Under the pieces are notes generated by a model that was given only the letters and a program-made list of their open reading frames with translations, did not search any database and was not told where the DNA came from. Shown here piece after piece: positions 1-10,144 of a stretch of DNA of 18,163 nucleotides (positions within the stretch are counted from its first letter, which is position 1; each line of letters opens with the position of its first letter). The stretch is from Acanthamoeba lenticulata (taxonomy: Eukaryota; Discosea; Longamoebia; Acanthamoebidae), in assembly GCA_002179805.1 (NCBI GenBank), contig NAVB01000130.1, forward strand, positions 1 to 18,163. The letters run 5' to 3'. The translations under genes and the position numbers were made by a program.

Positions 1-2
1 GC

Positions 3-2498
3 GCACGGCGCGAGCGCGAGCGGAGCGGGCGCGGGGACGACCACGATCAACAGCAGTCAACCGAGCCGGTCAAGCGCAGGCGGCCCAAGTACTCGCTGGC
101 CTTCACGGCCTTCCGTAACAAGAGCCTCTCGTCGTCGTCTCTGCCCAAGATGAAGAACAAGTCGGCCAGCAGCAAGTCGACGATCGTCGCCGCAACTGCG
201 ACGACGACGACGGCGTCGACGACGATGGCCACGGCGAGCATCATCCCCAAGACCTCGCCCTTGGCCCTGATGCCCGCGACGACCGCGGCGGCGTGCGATG
301 CCTCGTTGGCCTCCTCGACGCTGGGCTCGACGGTGGGGTCCTTCTGCTTCCACACGCAGACGTCGACGTCCCCCTCCGCGGCCGCTTCGACATCACTCAC
401 CTCGTCGTCGTCGTATACGACGCCGAGCGCGACCAGCGCGGCTTCGCCGTTCATTGTGCGGAAGAGGTCGCCTCTCTCGAGCGGCAGCAGCGGCACCAAG
501 CGACCCTTCATCTTCTCCTACAACAGCACCAATTCCTCGCCGGACGGCTCCCTCATCGGCGATACCATCCCAGTGTACGTTGTGTCCTCATCTCCCCCTC
601 CCCAGCCTCTTTTCGTTCTTTCTTCGCTTTTTCTGACTTTCCTCGTTTTCGTTCTTTGTCGTTTTCGTTCTTTTGCGGTAAACAAAAGTGGGGACTATGG
701 AGCGGAGCACGCGACGACGGACTATTACTCCGAGTCTGAGCACGAGACCGAAGTCGAGGTGGAGAAGGACACGGAGACGATGGCGTCCCGCTTCTTCCGA
801 CGGCGCGGCCGGACGGCCGAGAAGAAGACAAGCAACAGCAGCGACCGCGGACGATCGCGCGACGGCTCGCCCACACGTGCCGCCTCATCGAGCTCCACCA
901 AGAAGCAGAAGAAGGAGAAGCAGGCGAGCAGCAAGAAGGGCAAGAAGGAGAACAAGGACCACATCCGCCAGTCGCGGGAGGAACAGTCCGGCAGCAAGTC
1001 GCCCTCCCGACGGCGGCGCCGAAGCTCTTCGCGCGCCCGTGCGCAAAACTCAGGCTCTGGTGCGCCTTCTACTCATTTTTTGCAATTTATTCGAATGATT
1101 TATTTATTTATTTATTATCTTCTTCGTTCGTTAGACGACACCGAGTCGCTTGAGGACAAGACCGATTATTCCCTCACCAGGGTACACTTATCTATCCCAA
1201 TGAATCTGAACAAATCCATTATTTGATTCTGATTTTGTTTCTATAATTGTGGTCCGCGTGGGACAGACCAAGTCGTGCCGCAGCCAGCTGTCGTCGTCCG
1301 GGGGCTCGTGTTCCACCCGCTTGGCGCTCCTGGGCGACTCGGGCTCGGTGCGTTTGTCGTCAGAACTTATTTATTTTATTATTTCTTTTTTCAAATATAT
1401 TTGAAAATTGTTTCTTATTATTGTTTATTGTTTATTTTTATTTTCACAGAATATGGAGACCGACAAGATCGACCGGCTGGCCAAGACGGAGGCCGTGAAC
1501 GAGATCCTCAAGATCGAGCTCGCGCGCCTGCATGAGGAGAAGCAGAAGCTCGAGCTCGAGCGGCTACTGTGGGAGTCGCACCAGCGGATGGCGTCGCAGT
1601 TCATCACGCCCAACAAGCAGGTGAAGCTCAACATCGGCGGCGAGATCTTCTTCACCTCGATGGAGACGCTGCGCAAGTATCCTAACTGCACGCTGAGCCT
1701 CATCTTCACGTCGCACCACTTTTGCTCGCTGCCGCCGGAGCAGCAGGACCGCGGCTATTTCATCGACCGCGACCCCAAGCACTTCCGTCTCATCCTCAAC
1801 TTCCTCCGGACGGGCGCCATGGTGTGGCCCGAGGCCGCCTGCGACCGCAAGGAGCTCACGCTCGAGTGCGAGTTCTACAACCTGCTCGACTACGTCTCGA
1901 TCCTGCCCCGCAAGGAGTTCTGCCAGAGCGCCGCCAAGCTCTTTGGCAGTCCGCTCGAGTGCGACCAGGACTACCGCAAGATTACCTTCCACGTCGACGG
2001 CTCGTTCCTCTTCCTCCTCTCGAGTACGTGGCTCGCCACGCCCGCGCGTTCGACATGTTCATGTCAGAGGCTCGAAGGCGGACCTGGCCTGACGTCGTGT
2101 TTGCTGTGTGCATGTGCAGTTTCATTCACGCCCTACTTCCCCGACGAGGCGCCGATCCTACGTGTGCAGTCGCTGAGCCCCTATGGCGACTCCTCGCGGC
2201 CCCTTGAGCTCACCTACACCCACTTCCTCGCTGTCGGTACGGGGATTGCAGAAACGGTTGTGCTGGAGCGCTTTGTCCTCCCGACGCTGACATGTCGCCT
2301 TCAGGACATACAGGGACGCGCAAGATGGACCAACTGGCCGAGCGCGTGCACAGCTTTGTCCTCTCGCAGCTGGACCGCATACATCGTTCGTTTGGGGACA
2401 AGTGCGTTGGCTTCACGGGAGAGGACGACGAGGAGTCAACCACGATGGACGACTCGCGACGACCATCCACGGCGTCGACGGAGCAGCTCTCCCTCTAA
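3..2498 (+). CDS. BTB/POZ (KCTD-type T1) domain protein, 5' partial
   Basis: Proposed exons are 3-574, 689-1059, 1135-1181, 1267-1347, 1450-2023, 2120-2236 and 2305-2498; all phases agree, giving 651 residues with the true start outside the window. Exon 1 is Ser/Thr/Ala-rich. Exon 2 is strongly basic (Arg/Ser and Lys runs, RRRRRSSSRAR) and resembles a disordered RS-like or nuclear-localisation region. Exon 5 begins with a charged heptad-like helix (about residues 362-400, coiled coil likely), followed from base 1621 by VKLNIGGEIFFTSMETLRKYP and a stretch with YFIDRDPKHFRLILNFLRTG, the hallmark of the potassium-channel tetramerisation (T1/KCTD) BTB fold. No channel transmembrane segments follow, so this is a soluble KCTD-like protein. 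Such proteins are often oligomeric scaffolds or Cullin-3 adaptors; that role is inference. The C-terminus (exons 6-7) is acidic and Ser-rich and not recognised. The domain call is strong; the partner and pathway are unknown. Confidence 0.85.
1098..1117 (+). repeat. (ATTT)n tract inside an intron
   Basis: This is a run of ATTT units within the BTB gene intron 1060-1134. The same motif occurs in introns and UTRs elsewhere in the window. It lies between donor GTGCGC and acceptor TCGTTAG, so it is non-coding. Confidence 0.6.
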
Positions 2499-2656
2499 GA
2501 GCTTTAAAAATGTATTTTGTTTTGGTGAAGCGCTGGTCATTCTCTTCGAGGAGCACGCCTTCGTGTCGCTACCGCGGCTGCGGTCTTCTTTCCTTGCGTC
2601 GCTATTCGACTTTTTTTTTTTTTTGTTTTGATTTTTTTATTTTTTACCAAAACCAG
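2499..2656 (+). promoter_or_regulatory. Short tandem intergenic region with long T-rich tract
   Basis: Only 158 bp separate the stop of the BTB gene from the ATG of the next gene. It contains a 14-T run at 2611-2624 inside a T-rich tract to about 2646, ending in CCAAAACCAG directly before the ATG at 2657. This could be a 3'-end element of the upstream gene, a promoter element, or the polypyrimidine tract and acceptor of a 5'UTR intron. I see no convincing donor, so the function is left open. Confidence 0.35.
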
Positions 2657-3586
2657 ATGGAAGAGGCCGGGCGAGAGAGAAGCAAGAAGATCCATGCAGT
2701 TTTGTTCGACATGGACGGCCTGCTGTTGGACACCGAGGAGGTGTATACACGCATCACGCAGGAGCTCGTAGAGCCCTACGGCAAAACGTTCACCTGGGCG
2801 GTCAAGTCCAAAATGATGGGCAAGACAGCACCGGAGGCTGCCCTCATCCTCATTGAGGTATGCTACGACCGAGTGCATTATCGTAAACCTGATGAAGTTT
2901 TAAAACGAAATTGTTAAAATCTCCATCTTCACGTTGGGGGAGAAGGATCTAGAACTCCCCATCACAGCGGAGGAGTACCTGGAGTTTGTGCGCCCTCGAC
3001 AGTACGAGCTCTTTCCCGAGGCCAAGGCCCTGCCGGGCGTGCAGCAGCTTGTGCGCCATCTGCACCACCATCGCGTCCCCAAGGCAGTCGGTACGGGCAC
3101 GACTGTATGGTGGCACTACTCGTCTTCAACAAACTCACACAACGTGGGTGCGACGTAAAAGCAACAAGCTCGCACATCAAGGCGCTTGAGCTCAAGACGG
3201 CCAACCATCAGGACTGGTTCACCCTCTTTGAGACCGTTGTTACCGGCGATGATGCCGCGGTCAAGAAGGGCAAGCCCGCCCCGGACATCTTTATCGAAGC
3301 CGCTCGTCGCCTTGTGCGTTTAGTCACGTCCCACCTTTTGGTGGCCTTTGGATGAACTCACCATTTACGTCGATGTCCAGGGCGTGGCCGAGGCGGCGTG
3401 CTGGTCTTTGAAGACGCGCCCAACGGCGTGGCGGCGGCCAAGGCTGCGGGCATGCAAGTGGTTGCCATCCCGCACCCACTCAACGATCGTGCCCTCTTCG
3501 CCGAAGCCGACCTCATCTTGGAGAGCATGGAGCATTTTGATCCGGCCGAGTGGGCTCTGCCTCCATTTGCCTCCACGTCCTCGTAA
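2657..3586 (+). CDS. HAD-superfamily phosphatase, HDHD1/pseudouridine-5'-phosphatase-like
   Basis: Proposed exons are 2657-2857, 2943-3090, 3162-3313 and 3381-3586. HAD motif I is FDMDGLLLDTE (nucleophile D18, acid/base D20), with the family-typical KSKMMGKTAPEAA after it. Motif II is ATSS (T118/S119), created exactly across intron 2. Motif III is KKGKPAPDIF (K154), and motif IV is VFEDAPNGV. Length (about 235 aa) and order match eukaryotic HDHD1/PUDP and GS1-like enzymes, cytosolic magnesium-dependent phosphatases of small phosphorylated metabolites; pseudouridine 5'-phosphate is the substrate known for the human member. The family match is strong; the substrate here is inferred. Anomaly: exon 3 ends in phase 0 at a good GTGCGT donor, but exon 4 after CCAG at 3380 reads GVAEAAC and then needs a +1 shift near 3400 to reach VLVFEDAPNG. 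Summed exons are 707 nt, one short of a multiple of three. A different donor at 3306 would keep frame but gives a poorer protein. Confidence 0.85.
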
Positions 3587-4604
3587 GCGAACAGACAATG
3601 CTGTTTTCATGACCACCCTTCATAATTCAGTATTTGGAGCAAAAGCAGTAACATCACCGTCGTATGCGCAACGTCGCAAGATGTTTCGAGCAGAAGTGCG
3701 CACTCAACGATGGCCAAGAGAGAAAAAGGGAGGGGGGGGGTGTTGCCAAGCCGAGCCCATCACAAATAAAACAAAAGGTGTTTGGCTCAACCGACCTTGT
3801 GCCATCCATCAACAACGGGAACACCACGATAGCCGGCTAAAATCCCACCACCTTCAGCGCGTGCTGTCGTTGCCCTTCCAACAGAGCTCCTTTGCTTGAC
3901 GACGTGGCGGCATAAATTGGTGATTGGCATAAACGGGGCCAAGAAAACAAAAGCACAGCGCGAACTGGGCGACGCAATTTTTTTCCTTGCGCTAGCGAGC
4001 CTATGATTGGTTCCTGGCAGCGCTGTGGTTGGCCCTTGCATCTGCGGCCCAGAAAAGAAACAGAAAGGCGGGCTGCTTGTTTGAGCACTTTCGGCCTGCG
4101 CCAGGCAGGCAGCACTGCGCGCCTCAACCCCCCCCCTCCGCACCTCGGCAGAACAAGTTTTGTGTTTGAAAGAAGGAGCCGCCACAACAGCCGCAAAGCA
4201 GTCGCCACTACACACAGTAAGCGCCTTTCACACACGTGCCACAGCTCCTCCCGGGCGCTTCGTTGTGACCTGTGTGTGTACGTGGGACGGTGTGTAGCAC
4301 AAGAGGTGAGAAGGAGGTCTACGCGCTCCGCCAGCTTTCCTCTGCTACTTCTTGGTGGATTTGCTGCGCCTCAGGTAAAATACCGCATTTTATCGCTGGG
4401 TGGCTCTTGTTGTTGTTAAAGGCCCCGTGAACCCACCTCCTGTAGCTCCTTCTCATACGTCTCAACGCTCCGCGTTGGCAGGCCTCAGTCCATCAATCAA
4501 CCGAAACCAGAAAGAACAGACACGCACGCGCGCCTGCTACGTGTCTCGCATCAGCGGGGCTTTCTCTACGGGAGAGCTAGCCTGCTTCTGCAAAGGGAGG
4601 GAAG
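3587..4604 (+). promoter_or_regulatory. Intergenic region: 3' end of HAD gene and CCAAT-rich upstream region
   Basis: This 1,018 bp stretch has no recognisable coding domain on either strand; the ORFs present are compositionally ordinary and overlap each other. An AATAAA at 3765-3770 is a candidate polyadenylation signal for the upstream phosphatase. Between about 3916 and 4032 lie several inverted CCAAT-box-like cores (ATTGG at 3916-3920, GATTGG at 3922-3927 and 4005-4010, GGTTGG at 4027-4032), which suggests promoter function for the large gene starting at 4605. A candidate 5'UTR intron lies at 4375-4481. Confidence 0.4.
4375..4481 (+). other. Candidate 5'UTR intron upstream of the DUF3825 gene
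   Basis: CAG|GTAAAA at 4372-4380 is a good donor and CGTTGGCAG| at 4481 a good acceptor, with a branch-point-like CTCAAC about 20 bp before the end. The length (107 bp) fits the introns in the window. The flanks have no conserved ORF, so it would be in the 5' leader of the transcript starting its CDS at 4605. Transcript evidence would be needed. Confidence 0.35.
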
Positions 4605-7600
4605 ATGGAGGACACGGCGCTACGTCTGCAACAGCTGCACCTCCAACGTATGCTGGAGCAGCACGAGATGGAGAAGGAGAATCCTCCTCCTGGCGGGCTC
4701 GAGTACGACCACGTTCATACGCCCGACCCAGACGGGGTCCACTGGTCGAGTCGAGGAAGCGGAGGCATGATCGGCGTAAGATCGAAACCCTCGCCGCCCA
4801 AGAAAGAAAAAGGCAAACACAGCCAACTGAGCAAAAAGGCCAGCACCCTCCCTGGCGACCAGAGGACTACGGTTCTGCTACTCCTCGACGATGAAAAGGT
4901 AAAACCCCTCGAAGTCGAACTCGTAAGCAAGACCTACCCGAAGGAGCACGAAGCCTTCACCAGCGCCTTCCTGCGCCATAACGAATTCGCAAGGAAGATT
5001 TTTACTGGAGGTGATCGACTCCTCAAGTGGTACTTTCAGGAGGATCACCTCACCTTCCCGCGGCTCTGCCTCATCTACCAAAATCGATGCAGCCAGGGGC
5101 GCACCAACCCCTGGGTGTCCAAGCTCATCCGCAACGGACCCTCGCTGCGCGGCCCTGTCGTGGTCGTACAGCAGAAGAAGTCCCCTAACGCGGAAACGGT
5201 CGTCTTCGAGCAGTATCGCCGCGACGACCGCCACATGCTACCTGCCGCGGCCGCGTTCCTCATGATGACCCCCGTCTCGTGTGGCGATATCCCGACTCGC
5301 TCCATCACCTCCGTTCCTGCCATCCACCAGAGGAACCCGATGCGCGCCTCAGCTCCTCCCCTCCAGGTACGCGTTTTCTTTACACAAGCTCGCTCTTTTC
5401 TCGGACGATGTAGCTCGTTTTGGCCTTCTTGCCCGTCTACGCGATTTGCCCCAGACGACTTCGTCTCTTTCATACAACTCGCCTAATAAGTGATATCTCT
5501 CGCGCTTTCTCTTATCAGGGAGTTTCGTCTGGAGTCGGGCTTGGACAAGGAGGCAGGACGGGAATGATGGACGACGGCGTGCAGCCCCAACACCCCTACC
5601 TGTCGTCCTCGGTATTTTCTCCCACGGCCTCTCCATACGCGATGGCGACGTTCTCGTCTCTACCTACGAGCCCGTCCTCGTCGAACCCGTCTTCGGGTTC
5701 TTCGTCGCCCTCCACTACACCGCCTTCGTCTGTGCCGCATTCTCCTCGCAGCTCGTTCTCGTCGACAGGCTTTGTCTCCTCGTCTGCCATGGCTACACGA
5801 CCCGGGTCGGCGTCGTCCCATTCGGCCTCTTTTCCCGCTCTGCCCATGCTTCAGCAGCCAGAGGGCACCGTCAACCTGTCGGGCTCGCTTCCCTCGCTTC
5901 CGCCCTACACGACGCCGCACTTTTACTCGCCGCCACTGACAACCGCGACCGGCGGAGGAGCTGGCGGTCTGCACGAGCCTCCCGGGTTCGACGTTGGCGG
6001 CGGTGGTCTGATCGAGCGGCCCACCGTCGGTAGCAGCGGCAGCATTCCCGTGACGCGCTCCGACGAGTTCTCAGCCTTCTCATCGCCGGCGTTTCCCTAC
6101 TCGCTCTGGGCGGCGCCGTCGCCCTCCCCAACGCCGGTCTCTGCGGCCACGCCTCCCGTTCCGCACCACCCGCAGCCGTCATCGTACTCGGCCGAGGGCA
6201 TTCTCTCGCTGCCCGGGCAGCACCCCGTTCCGCCCCAACATGCCCAGTTTCCGGTCCTGCAACCCCAGCCCCTTCCGCTCTCCTCCACAGGCGTTTTCGC
6301 ACCGACGCAGCAGCAACAGCAGCAACAATATCGGCCCTTAGCCCCCCAGACGGCGTCTGCCGCCGCATCTCGGTCGGCCCCGCGCCACTTTTCATGGGAA
6401 GGACCGGCAGAACGGCCGGTGCGCGCAATTACTGCGCCCGAGGTGCTTCGCGCGACCTACCCGGCACCGGACTCAGCAATCCCACACGCGGCGCGGCGAG
6501 CCTCCAGCGACGCCGGCGCTACAAGCCCGCGCGATGGGGTCGATGAGCAGGTCGTAGGGAAGCTCAAGAAGATCAGGAACTCGCCCGGTCCCGCCACCAA
6601 GGCCCAGGTCAATCGCCTCATCCACGCCTATGAGGAATACACCAGGATTCGCGACGCGCTTTCGGCCGAAAGCGGGGCCAAGCGCCGTGGCCTCAGCCCT
6701 GCTGCTGCCGCTGGCGGCAAGAGCTCGCCGAGCGTGACCCGCAAGACCAAGCTCTTCTGCCGCACCATGATTTTCGACGCCAAGATGGCTCGCATGAGCG
6801 ACAAGTGCGAAGAGGACGTCCAAAACGAGCGCCTTGTCGCCAAGTGGGAGGAGGTGCTCCGTGCGGAGGTGCGCAGTATGCTCGCCGAGGGCCTCGTCGA
6901 CCAGCACCTTGTAGATAGAATCCTTCTCGCCTGCTTCGCGCGGCGCCGTGTGCAGACCGCGCGTGAGCTCGTATGTGAGGTCGCGAAGCTGACGCCCAAT
7001 GCCGTTTCGCGCGACGAGTGGCATCAGTTGGCCGATGCCTACGAGGCGTTCAGCCCGTGGCTTGCCGCGTTTATTCGGCAGCTCGCTTCGGACAGCTCCT
7101 CCGCGGCGGAGAGGCCGCCTACGGAGGCCGAGACCCGCGAGCCTGCTCGTGTGACGCTCCGCATCATTCGGCGGTACACGCTCGACCTCAGCCGCGCCTG
7201 TCACGCCGACTCAGAAGACCAGACCGAGTGCGATGATGGCAGCGAGGAGGAGGTCTTCCTCACCGTCGCCCCGCTGGCGGCCACCGTGGGTGAGCTCAAG
7301 CACAAGCTGTGGCATGAGCAGTCCAGGCTGGCCCAGCAGAGTCCTCAGCAACATCAGCAAGAGGGCTGCCTCCCACTGCGCCCCAACGACATGGGCGTGC
7401 TCTATCGCTTCGTTGCCATGAAGCGAGGCACTACCGCCGAGGTGCATCTCGAGGACCAGGACGTCCTCCAGGACTACCTCCTTCCTCTTTCCTCGCAGCC
7501 GGCCGCCACTGCCTCAGACGACGCCAGCGACGACTTCGCCCCAGGCGCCAAGGACCGCCAGACGCGTCGAGGACGCGAACTGGCGGACGGGGGCAGGACC

Positions 7601-10071
7601 CCGGCCCCAACGTACGACATTGTCATCGTCGAGGAACCGCGGCTGTTGGCGTTTGCCCACTTCCCCGACCTGGCTCGCAGTCTGGCTGAGCTGAAGGGCC
7701 TTATCGACCGCGAGGAGCGCGACCTGTGGAGCGATAACCACCTCGGCCGTCGCCCCGGCTCGGGCGCCGCCTCCGAGGCCCTTGCGCGTCGCACCCGTCT
7801 CATCGACTACCTATGCCATCATTTTGAATATTTGGAGGAACTTCACCGCGGCGCCATCCGCCGCGCGAGGAAGGACCGCGCGCTCCGCCGGCAGCGGAAG
7901 GACGCCGAGAACGGCTACCGCGACGATCACCACCAACCGACGTTGTTCGGTCGTAAGGAGAAGCGCATCGAAGCCGAAGGGCGCGAGGCCAGTCTTGAAC
8001 GCATGAACGGCGACGATGATGAGAACGAGGCCGGGCGCTACGCGCCCGAAACCAAGTACATCGTTCGCTTCATTACCGGCAGCGAAGAGACCTTGGCCGA
8101 TCCCTGGAAGAGCCAGTCACCGCCCCACCAGCAGGCCACCGTGGAGCGCTGCGCCATTCATCTCGGCAGCTTGACGAAGGAAGACGAGGAGCCACTCTAC
8201 GCCGTCTTCACACGCAACCCCGCGTGGCCGCTCCGGTCTCACAGCCGCTGGATCTTCCGTGCCTGGAGCGACGAACTTGCCCTCGTCGAGCTGCACGGCC
8301 TGGGCAACGCCACCGCCATCTTTGCTCACCGACCGTCTTCGTCCTCTTCTTCCTCGTCGATGTCGCGACCCGTGACCGTCGACCTGCCGCTCCCGGCGCC
8401 GGCGCGCTACTGCGCGAGTGTGGAAGACCTCTATCTGGTACCGGGCGTCAAACTCTACTTTAGCGCCGAGCACCTCCTCGCCAACCGGACCAACAGCAAG
8501 CGGTTCGACCAGTGCGCCTACGCGAAGGACGAGCTGGCCTTTGTCGCCGATTCCACTCGGTACCTTGAAGAAGAAAGACCGCATCTCAGAACGCTGCTTG
8601 AGGCCTTCGAAGGCTGTGCACTAACCTCGTGCTCGCACGTGCACGTCACAACCAGACGCGCCGGCCTCGATTATGCGCTCGGCCGTTGTCTGCGCACCCT
8701 CCAGAACGACCCGTCCCTGGCTGTGCCGCACTCCCGCGCTGACGCTTCGGGTTCGTTTGTCAATGTTATTTATTTATTTATTTCCTCTCTCTCCTGTCTG
8801 TTGAGTGGCCTCTATGCTAACATGTCGCGGCGTTGCATGTGTCTCTTCAGGTTCGTTCCACCTGGAGTTCCTCGCCCCGCTCTACATCAAGCCGCGCAGA
8901 TCACCCAAGCCGGACCTCGTCGTCGCGCTCGAGAGGCGATACGATGGGTACGTGCTCCTTCCCTCTTTCTGTCTCTCGCACAAGTGCGGCCCCGTGAGTC
9001 TTTGTGGGCTCGAGATTAACTCATTGTTGCCGTTTCTTTGTACAGGAATGGTCGTCTGGGCTGTTACGTGGCCACGACTCTCCTAAGCCCCGCCGAGGCC
9101 TACGCCAGCGCCCGCCGCGTCAAGAAGATCCGACAGGCCTGGTACGAGCCGCCCCTTCCCCCCTCATGAAAACGTCTCTCATGACTACACGCCATCTCTC
9201 TCTCTCTCTCTCTTGTTGACGAGATCTTTTTGGCTCTGGCAAACAGGTTGGCCGCGGTGCACCAGCGCCCGACGTCTGGCTCAGCGGGACATAGGCAAGC
9301 AGGGGGCGATGCCGCTTCTGCTGCTGCTGCGGTGACGAGGCAGGGCGTCGCCCCGGCGCGCACGGACAACAGCGCCAGCGCCAGTCCCAGCAACGGCCAC
9401 ATTAGCGATTTCAAGAAGAGCTACAGACCCAGTAATAACATCGTCAGCCGTCACGCTGTGGGCAGCAACGAAGACCGCTATCAGCAAGGTCAGCCTCAAC
9501 GCCAGCGTTCCGCGGCTGCGTGCGTGGCCGTGATGAATGGAGCCGACGACGAGGATGAGGACGCCGGTGAGTTCAAGTTCGAGGCGGAGATCGACAAGTG
9601 GGTGAGCGAGACCGAGGGCGAAGAGGAATGTGAGTACCACGACGAAGACACCAGCTCGACGGTGCGACGAACAACCTTTCTTCCTCCTCCATCCTCTCAT
9701 AGTTGTTGAATCGCCCTTTCTGTGCAGGCAAGTACCTGAGCAGCTTGTCGACGACTTCCCGCCTGTTGTACATAGACTTTCCCACGGGCGGACCAGCGTA
9801 CGAACAGGGCACAGTTTACGCATCCTCATCATCATCTTCCTTTGTGGCTCGAGCAGCGTTCAGGACAATAAAAGTATCACGCGTCGGGCCTGAGTTCATG
9901 AAGAACATTCGTTGCTTGTTGCTTTTGGAGTCGCATCACATCAGCTCCGTCCTCCTCGGCTCCGAGAACGTGGGCGTTGCTGTTGAAGGAAAACAAAGTG
10001 AGCGGTTGCGAAAAGGCATCCCATGGGAGGACGTACTGCCCGTTGCGCATCTTGGAATACGAAAGCAATGA
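4605..10071 (+). CDS. Large DUF3825-containing protein (about 1,640 aa)
   Basis: Proposed exons are 4605-5366, 5519-8750 (one 3.2 kb exon), 8851-8947, 9046-9141, 9247-9629 and 9728-10071. The first ATG follows a stop-rich leader. Residues about 86-190 form an ordered-looking block (LLLLDDEKVKPLEVELVSK to SLRGPVVVVQQKK) that I do not recognise. About 255-600 is Ser/Pro/Thr-rich with a short polyQ near 6310. About 600-780 is helical and charged. About 799-900 (VTLRIIRRYTLDLSRAC, then EEEVFLTVAPLAATVGELK) could be a ubiquitin-like/RBD-type fold; this is weak. From about 963 to 1397 the text matches my knowledge of DUF3825: LLAFAHFPDLARSLAELKGL, YLCHHFEYLEELHRGAI, LYAVFTRNPAW, a predicted strand-rich centre, then LEFLAPLYIKPRRSPKPDLV and GCYVATTLLSPAEAYASAR, the last created over three introns. 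DUF3825 has no established activity; my recollection is that it often accompanies nucleic-acid-binding modules. The end is uncertain: splicing at 9662 instead of 9630 would stop at 9739. Confidence 0.72.
8766..8783 (+). repeat. (TTTA)n tract inside an intron
   Basis: About four TTTA units lie just inside the 5' part of the intron at 8751-8850. A similar tract is at 1098-1117 in an intron of the BTB gene, and AT-tetranucleotide runs recur near 16360-16378 in a 3'UTR. They mark introns and UTRs in an otherwise GC-rich sequence and are probably simple slippage repeats. Confidence 0.6.
9195..9213 (+). repeat. (TC)n tract in intron
   Basis: Nine TC units lie in the intron 9142-9246 of the DUF3825 gene. 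They could serve as an extended polypyrimidine tract, though they sit about 33 bp from the acceptor at 9246. Confidence 0.6.
9867..9872 (+). terminator. AATAAA hexamer, possible polyadenylation signal
   Basis: This canonical hexamer lies within the proposed last exon of the DUF3825 gene. If the CDS ends at 9739 through the alternative donor at 9662, the hexamer is about 130 bp after the stop, where a poly(A) signal is expected. If the CDS runs to 10071 it is coincidental. It is therefore informative about which gene end is right. Confidence 0.3.
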
Positions 10072-10144
10072 AGGCCAATGCACGTATCCCTATTGAGCCC
10101 AAATGCCAAAAGAAAAAAAGGCAAATTGTAGTAGGTGACACAGG

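Noticed and set aside
1564..1992. Minus-strand 142-aa open frame
   Set aside because: It is antisense to the conserved BTB/T1 coding exon; a shadow of GC-rich codon use.
3787..4235. Two overlapping minus-strand open frames upstream of the large gene
   Set aside because: There is no domain, the composition looks like promoter DNA with CCAAT cores, and plus-strand frames are also open. They were treated as intergenic.
6473..7204. A 243-aa open frame on the minus strand
   Set aside because: It lies wholly inside the 3.2 kb DUF3825 exon, and its openness is explained by the GC-rich third positions of the sense frame. No domain is visible in it.
8117..8584. Minus-strand 155-aa open frame
   Set aside because: It is antisense to the DUF3825 region and has no recognisable motif.
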